Shown here: positions 33,964 to 45,011 of the stretch, one piece after another
Position numbering within the stretch: the stretch's first letter is position 1
Layout: each line of letters starts with the position of its first letter
Assembly: GCA_030512295.1 (NCBI GenBank)
Contig: JAULSR010000005.1
Location: forward strand, 1,116,001-1,180,000
Source of the DNA: Bombardia bombarda
Lineage: Eukaryota > Ascomycota > Sordariomycetes > Sordariales > Lasiosphaeriaceae
DNA length: 64,000 bases
Reading direction: 5' to 3'
Notes under the pieces: generated by a model
The model's database searches: none
Seen by the model: only the letters and a program-made list of their open reading frames with translations
Told to the model about the DNA's origin: nothing
Program-made: the position numbers and the translations under genes

Positions 33964-36900
33964 GGCAACGTATCCAAACCTTGAAAAAACAAGTCTTTCA
34001 TTGGCTGGTCCTTGAAGTGGCATTCATCTGCATAAAAAAAATGCTCCGTGGCAGGAATGGCCTTCTCAGCTTGCGAAGACGACAGACTATTTTTTTTTAC
34101 ATACGTTTCTTACAACCAAAACACTTTTGCACGACAGACTTGTTTAAGCCCACTTTAGAGGCTGCCGCGAGGCAAACGAACGCAGGAGAACATCCCAGTT
34201 CTACATTCTCTTTTTTATCTTCCTGTTTGAGCGAATATTTCTATATTTTTGCTCTTTTATTTTATAATGTCCCTCAGCTTGTCCCGGTACACAGCTACGC
34301 GGTTGACTGAGCCATGCATGACTAGGAGTTTTACTGATGTCTTTTTTCCTTACTATGGGCGCCCTGGAGTTCTTCGGGCTGGGTTTGCGGATTTTTCTCA
34401 TGGGGGGATACGGACGAACTTCAAGGATACCACGGCGAACGCCTGTTATTATTTAAGAGATGGGACTGTTTCTTTTTCAGGGGAGGAAAACAAAAAAGTT
34501 TTCCCCTCAACACACACACCCCTTGCTATGAGCATGGGTTTATTAGGTCTACCTCAGAAAGGGAGGATATGAAAGAGGCCAAAAAGACGGCATTATATGT
34601 GTATAAAGAAGCGATGATGGATCACTATACCCAAGTTCGAAAAAATAGTAAAAGAATTTAATTATCAAACAAACCGGGTTCATTGTGCATTCCTTTGGTG
34701 ATTTATGATAGCCGAGAAAGTTATGGCATGCTTGAGTACCTTGGTTGGTTTACTGAAGCTTTTTCCTACTGTCTTCTTTGACATGCACACGGTATGACAA
34801 GATCTATCAGCCCATGGAAGAGGAATGCGATGTACGTACGAGTTGACACATCCATTGGTACCACCACAGATATCAAAGTCACAGACGACCGACAGGAATG
34901 AGAAACAAGAGAAAAGATGCCGTACCCGACTGACTACATACCCAGCACCGGCCATGTCACACACCTACTTCCACATGTGCCATCTGTCTAAGTAGAGTCC
35001 GAGACTATGTCTGGCCATTTATTCCGAGTCCCACGCGTTCCCCGACGGACGGACGGGTGGACGGATTCTCGAACTGTCAACCCTGCCGTGGTTCATCTTC
35101 TCTTGGTGTCGGATAGTTGTCGGGTCCGAAACGTAAGGCAGGCAAGGCAAAATTAGGAGAGGACGGCTGTGTTTAGGTGCGTATGTCGATATTGTATGAT
35201 CAAATAGTGCTGACGAATAAAAGCCGCCCAAGTTCCCGATACTAAATTATAAAGTATTCCATTTCGCAGTTTTTATTGTTTTGGTCGAGCTGAGGTTTGT
35301 TTGGCGCATTACAGTGCAGTGCAGTGCGGAGAAGTGCAGTTTGCGTGCAGTATATGTACGTCAGGCTAATAATAGGTAATAACGTGCTTCTACCTACCTT
35401 ATGCTTTGCTGCTCTTAATCAAAGCTTGTTGGCCGGCCGCTCATTGTTAATCAGCAAATAACAAACCCAACGAGCCAACGCCGTACAATTGCCTTACAGG
35501 TCGAGATCGAGATGGGCGGTTTCGGCCCGGGACACAGCCTGCAGCGCGAAACAATGACGCCCGCCCGCCCGCTCGTCAGCCCGCCTTTTTGCCGCTGCTC
35601 GGCATAGCTGGATGGTGTGTATGGAGATCTGTTGTGGTTTTTCTTTCTCTTTTATCCAAACACTCAATATTGAGCGAGAAGATGCACATGCAGGCGGCTG
35701 CGGGTCTGCATGCTAACGGCCGCTGCCCCGTTGTAATGAAATCCAGGTGTGGAATAGTCACAGCTGTCAAAAAAGGCATCTACCTTAGTTAGGGTTGAAG
35801 AGAGAGAGTTGTGCATGGTTTGTTCTTTTTTCGGGCCAGAAACATCAGGCCTATTGTGTGTTGACCGAGTCGGGACCTTGAGGTGCCGAGCTGGGAGATG
35901 GTACGTCAGAGGCCGTTCGGAGTTTTTCTTTTCTTATGAACATCATGATCACTCACTGTCTTACCACTTACCTTGCCTACCCGCGGGGTTGACATTGGAG
36001 CGCAAACAATCACTACCTCAGTCATATGGCGGCTTGGGCGGGTGGTATTTGGATTGAAAGGTCAGGTGTAGCGCAGTGTACTATTTCGTGCTTTTATGTG
36101 CAACCAACGCCCTACAGCCAGTTCGTCAGACCGGGTAGGGTTCGATTTAGAAGTGCGGGATGGGCCATGGAAACATTCAGTTGATCATATGAGGCCTCTT
36201 ATGATCAGACATGCTGCAAAAACCTTTGTTAAAAAAAAAAGTCATGACAATAAGTTTGTATATTGCCAGGCAAGAGGCGACTTCTACCGAAGCCACACGC
36301 ACCTGCCTGAGCTGCCCCAGCGATCGACAGAAGGGTTGCAGGGATACGCTAGTCCAAGGAAGGGGTCAGTACTCTAAAATAGCATGGGCCAATTAGGCGC
36401 GCGGCCCAGGCCTCAACTTTGCCATTTCAAGACGGGGCCAGACCCTTGATTCCCATTCGCCAACTTGTCGATTTCTCCAGACTTCAAAACGTTCGCTCTC
36501 GCCACCAGTCATGTCCCCTGCAACGTCCAGGTACGCAGCAAAACGTAGAGGCTCTGGTGAGCTGTTAGTCGGCCCACCAGGTCGTCGGCGCTTCATGGCG
36601 GCCTCTCGTCTGCCCAAAGCCATACACTCCCAAACCACAAACCACAAACCACACACACTGCCTCATTCCGGGGCCCCCTGAACTTGCTGAACTGCCATGG
36701 CGGGCCCCGTTCCCCAAGAGATTTTTTAGACTCCTTTTGCGCGACTCGGGTCGACCAGACCGCGTCACCCTGTATCGCGCGTCTCGCATATGCCCATCGC
36801 CTCCTTCCAAACGTGTTTGGTACCGTGATCGAATCGTTGACAGCTCCGGAGGGCCTGTTGATGGCCACCCCAGGGCCAGTCCTCCCCTCCAAGAGTCGCC

Positions 36901-37407
36901 GCCATGATGCCCGTCTGCCTCCACCCCGGCGGCTTCGGTTGGACTAGACGGGCTCTTGCCTGACCACTCCCATGGACCCTGCGTTTCGTTTCTTTCCAGA
37001 ATGACCACTCCCCAGTGTGTCATTTACCTTGTCGCTGAGGTTCGATGACGGGTAGCCCGATTCGTCTCGAAGCGTTGCAATATACCTAGCGGGAGCCGCC
37101 CGCTGCCTCATGGCGATTGTTTCCTTTGTTTCTTTCTCATCCGTGGCCAACATAGCCAGCGCACTTGCCATCACGACATAACAGTCCATTATTTGCGCTT
37201 CCCGGCACCTGGCACGAGTTCACTGTGTGACCAACAAGGTCGTTGTGTTCTATGAACCCCATTTCTTTCACTTCTATAAAAAGCAAGCCCTTGTACTCAC
37301 TCACCGAGGCCTTGGAACATAACTGAGGTTTCCACCCCGTTTTGGGCATCGATCTCAACCATCAAACAAACACCGACGAAATCAACGAGCCCAGGTCGGT
37401 CGTGATA
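33964..37407. other. Intergenic region between the PRO1-like gene and the 37408 membrane protein gene
   Basis: About 3.4 kb. It begins with the AT-rich 3' flank of the PRO1-like gene and includes GTGCA repeats at about 35310-35345, TACCTACC at 35391-35398 and an A10 run at about 36231. Leader-like C-rich sequence precedes 37408. No gene is supportable. Confidence 0.45.
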
Positions 37408-38766
37408 ATGCCGACAGCCTGGGTCTCACTACGAGCACTCTCGCTCGCCGCCTTGTGCACGACGGGCTGGGCAATCCCAGCCAGCGAGATATTCACACGA
37501 CAGTCCTCTTGCCCAGCAAAATACAACCAATGCAGCGACACCAGTTTGCCGAGCAGCTACTGCTGCCCGTCCTCCCAGAAATGTCTTGCACTCGCGGGGA
37601 ACACGACTCTAATATGCTGCCCATCGGGCTCTGACTGCTCGAGGATACGACCCGTCTCGTGCGACATTTCGCAGCAGAATGTCGCCGAAAATCCAGATGC
37701 CGTTATCAAGACAACAGCCCTCGACGTCCCATTACCAGGCTGCGGGGATAACACCTGCTGCCCATTTGGTTACTCCTGCACGGCTGACAAGAAGTGCTCC
37801 ATGAACGCAAATCAGAACACCCTTCCAGGAGCAGTGGAAGAGCCTTCTTCAACCACTAGCGCAACACCGAGTAGCACTTCCAGCACAGGCACAGGAACGG
37901 ACACAAGTACGAGCAGCACTACCAGCAGCCCATTATCTCCTGAATCGAGTGTTAGCGATGAGAAGAAAGGACCCTCAGTCGCAGTCGTTGCTGGCGCGTC
38001 GACCGGAGCTGCCATTGTCGCGATTGTCGGCATCGTCGCCGCGTGTCTCATGATCAAACGGAAAAACAAGAAGAAGCAAGAAGAACACGCGGCTAACCTG
38101 AAATCGATGCGATCCACGTCATCCTTTGGTAACTTTATCAGCAACCCGATCGTAGCCGAGAACTCGACGTTGCGCACCGATTTCTCACGCCTGTCCCCCC
38201 CGCGCAACATTAACCACAACGAGCGGGAGCAAGCATCCGTCACGGGAGACCTGATCCGGGATTCCCTGGAATCGTCATCAGACTCTGACTCGAGGCTGCC
38301 ACAAGCCCCGGCACAGGCTCACGACCAGTCGTACGATCCCAGGCCCCGAGTCTTGGCACGCCAGAGCAGCATAGCGTACGGCTTTGGTGCGCCCGATACC
38401 TCGCCATACATGAATGGCGGCGCCGCCAGCACACACACCGCACATACCGGCAGGTCTGGAGACAGGCTGCTGGCGCCCCCACAGACGCCACCGCAGCAGC
38501 AGCAGCAGCGACCGCGCGAACTCAGCTCTGTGAGCATCAATGTGTTTGCGGACCCGCGCACTCTGACGCCAGAGAGCAGCAGTAATACTACGAGGGGGGA
38601 ATACAGTCGGCATAGCCACTTGACGACGTTTACCCAGATGATGGACGCGGCTGATTTGGGCCAGGTTGCACGGGGGCAGGGTTATGTGCCCTACGACGGA
38701 CAGCCGAGCCCGGATCCGAGAGGCGATCCGAGAGGGAGGGCGTATGATCCGAGGGAGAGGAGGTAA
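37408..38766 (+). CDS. Cysteine-rich single-pass membrane glycoprotein
   Basis: A single exon of 452 residues. The first ATG in the frame (37408) starts a signal peptide (MPTAWVSLRALSLAALCTTGWA). The ectodomain has repeated CC motifs: YCCPSSQKCL, ICCPSGSDC and CCPFGYSCTADKKC, up to about residue 133. A Ser/Thr-rich stalk follows, likely O-glycosylated. One membrane segment lies at about 190-215 (VAVVAGASTGAAIVAIVGIV), followed by KRKNKKK, giving a type I topology. The roughly 230-residue cytoplasmic tail is disordered, with a Q6 run (CAG codons) and a conserved-looking LTTFTQMMDAADLG near the end. This architecture resembles WSC/MID2-type surface sensors, but the Cys pattern is not WSC. Ligand and partners are unknown. 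Confidence 0.8.
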   Translation: MPTAWVSLRALSLAALCTTGWAIPASEIFTRQSSCPAKYNQCSDTSLPSSYCCPSSQKCLALAGNTTLICCPSGSDCSRIRPVSCDISQQNVAENPDAVIKTTALDVPLPGCGDNTCCPFGYSCTADKKCSMNANQNTLPGAVEEPSSTTSATPSSTSSTGTGTDTSTSSTTSSPLSPESSVSDEKKGPSVAVVAGASTGAAIVAIVGIVAACLMIKRKNKKKQEEHAANLKSMRSTSSFGNFISNPIVAENSTLRTDFSRLSPPRNINHNEREQASVTGDLIRDSLESSSDSDSRLPQAPAQAHDQSYDPRPRVLARQSSIAYGFGAPDTSPYMNGGAASTHTAHTGRSGDRLLAPPQTPPQQQQQRPRELSSVSINVFADPRTLTPESSSNTTRGEYSRHSHLTTFTQMMDAADLGQVARGQGYVPYDGQPSPDPRGDPRGRAYDPRERR

Positions 38767-39663
38767 TGAGGAAGAAAGAGAAAGAGAAGGGAGTTTGCTC
38801 AGTAGAGGTCAACAATGGAGTTGATAATCTCTAAAAACATGCAGTAGTCGGTTGATCATAGCAAGCGGGTTTTGGATTCTACATAAATGGGGATTTTGGA
38901 AGTTTGGCATGGATGGCGGTCTCAGTCCAGGTTCAGGACTGATGGACACCGGGGTTTCTTTTGTTTTTGCTTTGTCTTTGGGATGCGGTCTGCGCGGTGT
39001 TATTGGCGTTGGGAACAAACATCTTGAGGGATGGCAGGCAGGCTTGCCGTTACTACCTACTTACTACCTACTTACTACCTACACAGGACAGGGCAGAGTG
39101 AAGAGAACGCAGGGCGGTGGCTCACTGCTGCGCAAATCTAGATTGGGAGATGGACGGACGACCGTTACTTTATACCCCACTGAACATACACTTGCTTCAT
39201 AGTGAGCACACCTGCCTTCGAGGTGGTCTTTCTTGATTAGTTTAGCTATTTTTTGTAATCACACAAACATATTTTGACAACAAACTACTTTCTGTTGAGA
39301 ATGGCATCTTCTCCTTTTGGTGCTTGGTCATATGTCTAGCATCATGCTATTTTACCGAGCCCCCTATACTAGGGAATATGGAGAACGGGCGATGGGGTTC
39401 GGCGTCCTATATTGAAAGCCGCATTGACGAGTCCATGTTTGGTCGTCCATACAGATAAAGAGGAGGTACATACGAAGGAGACAACCTGTATTATTGGTCT
39501 TATTATATGGTCTTTTTGTTTGTTCCTTTGCTAAACCAAAAAGCCCAAACTACTTTCTCTCCTCTTCTTCTTCTCCTCCCGCTCTCCTTCTTCACCACAC
39601 ATTTCAGTCTCTGTATTCTCCCCTCACCAACCCATTACAAGGTATCCTCAACAACTCACCTCC
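38767..39663. other. Convergent intergenic region before SHR3
   Basis: About 0.9 kb between converging genes. An 11-nt tandem TACTACCTACT lies at 39051-39083. A T/C-rich tract precedes the SHR3 stop. No gene is seen. Confidence 0.45.
39051..39083. repeat. 11-nt TACTACCTACT tandem repeat
   Basis: The unit is repeated about three times, the longest run of the ACCTAC motif found through the window. Confidence 0.85.
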
Positions 39664-40433
39664 TCACTGCCTCTTCTTCCCACTCCCCCCCGACCCCGCC
39701 GACGCGCTCGCCTTCCGCTCCGCCGCCTCCTTGTCCGCCTGGTCCGCCTTCTTATTATCCTCGGCCTCCCTGCGCTCCGCATACCACTGCCCCGCCTGCA
39801 GCACCAACACGCCCACCAGCACCAGCGCCAAGATGGTATTGCTCGCGCTCAGCACCCGCAGGCTGTCCTCCCGCCCCAGCACGATCTCGCCCGTGAGCGG
39901 GCCGTCGTGCGCAATGCCCTTGAAGTCCTCCGTGTGCCAGACACCCGCGGAGACGGCGCGCATGCCTTTGACAATGTTGGCGATGTAGACGCCGGCGCCG
40001 ATGACGTAGAGCACGAGGGAGGCACCGTCGAAGAGCACGTTGGCCTCGGAGGGGCGGAAGAGCTTGATGAAGAAGCCGAGGAAGCCGACGGTCATGATGA
40101 TGTTGAGCAGGCGGGCGATGAGCGGGGGGGACTGGTGCACGAAGCGCAGGTGGGTCTCGAGCTGGTCGTAGTAGGAGGGCGCGACGGGGTCAGAGGTCCA
40201 GAGGAGGGGGAAGTCGTAGGGGAAGGAGGCGAAGAGGATGCCGAGGAAGAAGCAGACGGCTGTGGTTGTGGGTTGTGGTTGTGGTTAGGACTTGTTTGGT
40301 TTTTGAAGGTTCAGAGGGGGGTAGGAGGGAGATGCTCACGTCCGACAATCATAAAGGTCGCGAACGACCCCGAGCCACGATAGTTCTTTGACTGTGTGGT
40401 CTTAGTCCAGTCTACCCATTGAGAGTCTGCCAT
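39664..40433 (-). CDS. SHR3: SHR3-type ER chaperone for amino-acid permeases
   Basis: Exon 1 at 40340-40433 and exon 2 at 39664-40259 give 229 residues. SHR3 helps multi-spanning amino-acid permeases fold and leave the endoplasmic reticulum. The N-terminus MADSQWVDWTKTT leads into FATFMIVGPVCFFLGILF, formed across the intron, then ASFPYDFPLLWTSDPVAPSYYD, a strongly SHR3-like loop. Three more hydrophobic segments follow (LLNIIMTVGFLGFFIKLF, ASLVLYVIGAGVYIANIV, NTILALVLVGVLVLQAG). The cytosolic tail is Lys/Glu/Ala-rich and charged, ending GKKRQ. The intron is 80 nt with a CCTAAC branch site. Four membrane segments and the length match the family. Confidence 0.9.
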
Positions 40434-41041
40434 ATTTGCGGGTTTAGAAGAAGGTGATGTCGTAACGCGCGATAAGAAGTTAAATTATGTAGGACTTGGA
40501 TGCTAGTACTGCGGCTCGTTCGGAATCAAAGAGCTTGAAGCGTTGGAGAGAGTGTAGGAAAGAGAAAACCCCCAAGGATGATGCTCTGGTTGGGTTGTCT
40601 TGTCCTGGAATGGACTGATATTTGGGTGCTGTATTCGAACCGTTCGTGTCGCGCGATTCGGTATGTGAGGCTGAGATTTGGAGGAACCTGGAGGGTGTCG
40701 TCGGCTGGAGGAAACAGCCTAGCAGCCTAACAGCCCGGCGGTTGGTTACCTACTGTAACTTTCCGATTTACAGGGTTCACCCCACTGCCTCTTGAATGGA
40801 TCCCGTTCACCTAGCCCATGTCAAATTCGTCACCGACCAGCTTGTTCTGAGCTTGGAAGGTACCTTTAGCCTTCCATTCCAGGTTCTTTGGGCGGTTCCA
40901 TTGTCTTTCACTTTCACTTAGTTTTCGTCACGGTTGAAGGTCGTTATCGAAAACTCACTTTTACCTTTGAAGTACTGATGCAAGTAGTCAGAAGATAATG
41001 CCACTTCCACGTCGGCCCAGTCCACGTTCACCACACCTGCC
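40434..41041. other. Intergenic region between SHR3 and the pyridoxal reductase gene
   Basis: About 600 bases containing the SHR3 promoter and the 3' end of the next minus-strand gene. I see no gene. Confidence 0.4.
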
Positions 41042-42151
41042 TCAGCTGTCCAACATAGCCATGCCATGCTTGTGATAGCGATCTCCAACCGGGGCAAACT
41101 CCTTCAGCAGCCTCTCAATCTCCGCCATATCATCCTCAGTCAGCTCGACCTCGACGGCGTTCTCCTTGACGCGCTCGACGGTCGACGCGCCCGGGATGGG
41201 AACAATGGTGGGCATCCCGGGGCGGCGGGAGACGGCTAGGATCCAGTTGATAGCGATTTGGGCCGCCGTGCAGCCTTTTCTCTCCGCCAGCTTCTCCACC
41301 TCACTGACCAGACGCAGGTTCGTCGCGAAGACGTCGGGCTGGAAGCGCGGCAGCATCCTGCGGAAGTCTCCCTCGGGGATGTCATGGAAGGACTTGACCT
41401 GGCCCGTAAGCATTCCTTTTCCTAGGGGAGCTGTATGGGTAGGTAATATCAGTGAGTGGTGATGACCGGGTCAAGGGTCAAGATATCTCTTACAATATGC
41501 AATGATGGGAATGTCCAGCTCGGCGCATGCCTGAGCGACGCCATTCTCAAGAGGCTCCGTGTTCCAGAGCGACAGCTCGACCTCGACGGCTGTGATGTTG
41601 CCCACCTTTGCGGCGCGGCGGATCGTCTGGGCGCTGACCTCGCTCAGCGCAACGCCCCCGATATTGCCGGCCTTGACATGCTCATTGAACGCCTCGATGG
41701 TTGTCTCGATTTCGACCTTGGGATCTTTGCGTGCTGGCTCGAACTGGTCGATCCTGCCCTTGCCGCCAATCAAGCATACGGAGTTCTCGACGCTGGCACG
41801 GACGCCATCAGGCAAGCAGTTGACAGAGAAATTCTCGCCGATGCAGCCCTTGACGTTGAGGAGGATCTTGTCCACATCCTCGGGGTATCGCTCATAGTAC
41901 TTGTTGAGTATCGTCAAGGAGTTGTAGTCGAGAAGGCCGTAGAATTCTCCCCCGTTCAAGTAGTTGCAGCCAGCGGCGAGAGCGGCTTTGATGACGGAGA
42001 ATATTTCGTCGTCAGAGAGCTTCGTAGGGCGCCATGTGAGGCCTGATGTGTGGCATTAGCTGTCTGCGCCAAGGCGGATGGGATACAGGGTCTCACCCAT
42101 GAGGCCAAACCCAATGTTGCCGACTGTCTTTCCTTGGATTGTGACAGGCAT
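41042..42151 (-). CDS. Pyridoxal reductase (aldo/keto reductase)
   Basis: Exons 42097-42151, 41494-42042 and 41431-flanked 41042-41430 give 330 residues. The product is expected to reduce pyridoxal to pyridoxine with NADPH in vitamin B6 salvage, by similarity to fission-yeast Plr1. The barrel starts MPVTIQGKTVGNIGFGLMGLTW. The active-site strand reads YLNGGEFYG, which keeps the Tyr but has Asn where most aldo/keto reductases have Asp, as I recall for this subfamily. Later features are LLNVKGCIG (the catalytic Lys), IDQFEPARKD, IIAYSPLGKGML (formed across intron 2) and the cofactor region TIVPIPGASTVERVKEN. Introns are 54 and 63 nt. It is divergent from the DUF202 gene. Confidence 0.88.
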
Positions 42152-43180
42152 GTTTGCGCGGCTGAGATGAAGTTGTCTCTGCTAGATATGTCTGTAGCTG
42201 TGTGTCTATTCCAGATGGTGCGTCGATAGATGGATGGCGGTCACGGTGTGGAGTTACTTAGCTGTGCTGATGATTGTTACGGCTGGAGTTTGGTAAGGAT
42301 CACGTTGGACAAATGAGACGGGTTAAGCTATATACAACTCATAGATAATATTGTCGGATGACCGATTGTTGGTGCTAGAGAGTGTTGGTTGATAAAAGTC
42401 GTCCTACTCTACACTCACCTGGGCAACGGATATATCCTCTGGCAAGCCCCTATCACTGATTCCTAAGGGGCGAGCTCCAAGTCTAAAATCCATGAATACA
42501 GCGATTCCAAGGGCTGGTAAAGCTTTCCACCATCTTGACGATAGCTCCCCATTCCCCACCACTTTCTGGCTTTTTATTGGCCCTTCTTTTGCATCACATC
42601 ACGGGTGCCCGATCTGTAACCAGTACGTCGCGGACTTGGAAGCCACATGGCACTCGAGGAAGAAGGTTCTCCACCGTGCCGAGAGAGAGGGGCTTTGGGG
42701 GGCCATAGCTCCTAGGTCCTCGTCATGACGAAGCTAGCCGGCTAGGTTCTGGTCAACCCCGCCTGAAGTCTGGAGTCTGGGACCCTGAATTCGGAATCGA
42801 TTTGTTGCTCAAAGGCGCTGGCCAATGGATGCTGAATGACGCGAACCCCTCACCCGTTTGGCTCACATAGCATCTGAAGCTAGTGCGCGGTGCAAGCTTA
42901 GTAGCTTGGGATGCTTGCGTGCAGCCAAGCTATGGCGATGAAGCTTGCCTTTCAACTCGTTATCTCGTTGTTCCAATGATCCCAAGCCAAGTTCCTTGGT
43001 AAAGTTGCGCCATCGAACGCTTTTTCTACCGAGTTACATTCCCCAACCGTCTACCTTATTTCCGCATTTGTCCTTGTCGCATTCACAGTCGCAATCGCAA
43101 TTTACCCTTGCCCTGACGCCATTAGAGTTTATTGGTGTCTATTTTCGCCAAGAACGTGAAACTTTGACTTTGGCGTCCCC
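42152..43180. promoter_or_regulatory. Divergent region between the pyridoxal reductase and DUF202 genes
   Basis: About 1 kb that must hold both promoters. CAGTCGCAATCGCAAT at 43086-43101 resembles the tandem repeat at 25968. No ORF is supportable. Confidence 0.45.
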
Positions 43181-44484
43181 ATGGAAGAAAATGCTACCAC
43201 TTCTTCCGGTGCTGTTTCGCCGCTCTCGGCCCCAGTCTTAGGATCAACTCGAGACCATCGGCCATCTATAACCTTGCAGCTGTCTGGGTCTCAGAGAAGG
43301 TCCACCCAGGAGCGTATCGGTTCTATTCTTGAGGTTAGTTGACTAGGTAACCAGTCCTTCAAACCATCTATCCGGAACTTGTTCCACCAATAAGCACTTT
43401 CTGCAATCCCATCCTTTTCAAGCCCTTGAGCAAAATGGCCGGTTTGGTCGATTCCATGTTTGGCTCCGCGGTGGATAGGATATTTGATCGAAGTGTTTGT
43501 GGCCACCCGAGTCCCCGACCCCCAGTGCTTTGATCCAAAATCTTGACAGGGGCACGAATATAGAGAAACATACTAACATTCGTCGCGTCGAAAGGGTGCC
43601 CGCGAGCGAGCTGAGTCGTTCAGTGACCAGCAACCAGGCCAACCCAGCCCTAGGTTGCAACCTTTGCTTGCAGGCTCGGTGCGTGGAGATGCCTTGTACT
43701 CTCCTTATGGCTCTCCTAGAGGCGGTGGCGGCGGTGGCGGCAGCAGAGCCGGTGTAGCAGAAGAAAGCAGCGAAGATGAAAATGGCGTCGTAAGGAGAGC
43801 GCCGAGACGCCAGCAGATTCCAAACTACCAGAGCACGACGCAGACGCAGACGTCAGCGCGTAGGAGAGCGGCCCAGGGCAGGTCTTCATCATCCCATGCT
43901 CATTCGCATCCACCAGCGCCACCAGCCGGCAATGGAGACGGGAATGGAACGACGCGGGGATCAGGAGAAAGTGGAGGGAAAGGGTGGAAGGAAAAGCTGC
44001 AATACTTTCAGAGTATCGAGCTTGAGAACAAGGGGAGCGTAGCTCGCGACCACTTGGCACTGGGTAAGTAATATTGTTGCGTCGCCCTCCCTACTTGGGA
44101 TGATAGGCACCTCAGGTATGGGTAGCTAACTGGCCGAACCTCACAGAACGAACGTTCCTCGCGTGGCTGCGCACTTCGCTGGCGTTCGCGTCGATAGGGA
44201 TCGCCATCACCCAGCTATTCCGACTTAACACGTCCCTGGCTCAAGATGGTGCGCAGGCAGACACACTGCGACACCTGGGCAAGCCACTCGGCTCTGCCTT
44301 CTTGGCCATCAGCATCTTAACCCTCTTTTTGGGCTACAAACGATATCTCCAGACCCAGCACTGGGTGATCAAGGGAAAGTTTCCCGCCAGCCGGGGAACC
44401 ATCATGTTGATGTCATTTATTGCGTTTGCGGTGACAGTGTCTTCGTTGGTTGTCGTGCTGGCTGTGCAGACCAACACTTCTTGA
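43181..44484 (+). CDS. DUF202 domain membrane protein
   Basis: Exons 43181-43333, 43595-44063 and 44147-44484 give 319 residues. The N-terminal 190 residues are disordered (MEENATTSSGAVSP, ERIGSILE joined to GARERAESFSDQ, then G7 and Ser/Arg/Gln-rich stretches). The C-terminal part is a DUF202 domain: IELENKGSVARDHLALERTFLAWLRTSLAF spans intron 2, followed by three hydrophobic segments (FASIGIAITQLF, LGSAFLAISILTLFLGY, IMLMSFIAFAVTVSSLVVV). The family is of uncertain function and is related to bacterial YidH-type proteins and the small membrane domain of VTC proteins. A perfect TACTAAC branch site precedes exon 2. Location is probably an internal or plasma membrane. The exon 1 joint is inferred. 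Confidence 0.82.
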
Positions 44485-45011
44485 TTGGATATCGTCTGTT
44501 GCATTTTTTTTTTGGGATAAAACATTCAAGAGATACCCTGGGAGATTAGAAACCAATTCCGGGTTGTAGAATATTGTAGATAAAACCGATGAGATGAGTC
44601 TAGGAGATAGTAACATGAAGTTGTAGGGCAAGAATGACGTAGGAGAAGCAAACTGGAAGGTGCGCGATGACATGATGGTTGGTAAATAAAGGAAAGAAAT
44701 ATTGTTCTGGTTCCGAATCGGATTTACAGAGGCTGCGTCATGCTTTTGAACTCTTCACGCGAATCACGCGTTGTCGGGTGCAGTGCGGGTGCGGTTGCGC
44801 GGGTGGCCCCAACGTGAGCAAGCTTGCATCAATCAAAACCATTGCCGCGATCGAATGGAGTTGAATGACGACGAGGAAAAAGAAACGCGCGCCCGGGTTG
44901 TGACTTGGTCATCAATTGGCTAGACCTAGTGTAAGAAACAGTCAAGATTACCCAGGTACCCGAACCTACCCAGTCCAGCTCGGTCTTTTGTGTAACTGTC
45001 AAGAGTCAAGG
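44485..45011. other. Intergenic region upstream of the helicase gene
   Basis: About 530 bases between plus-strand genes, with a T9 run near 44505. No gene is seen. The helicase frame stays open upstream to 44916, but the ATG at 45012 fits better. Confidence 0.4.
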
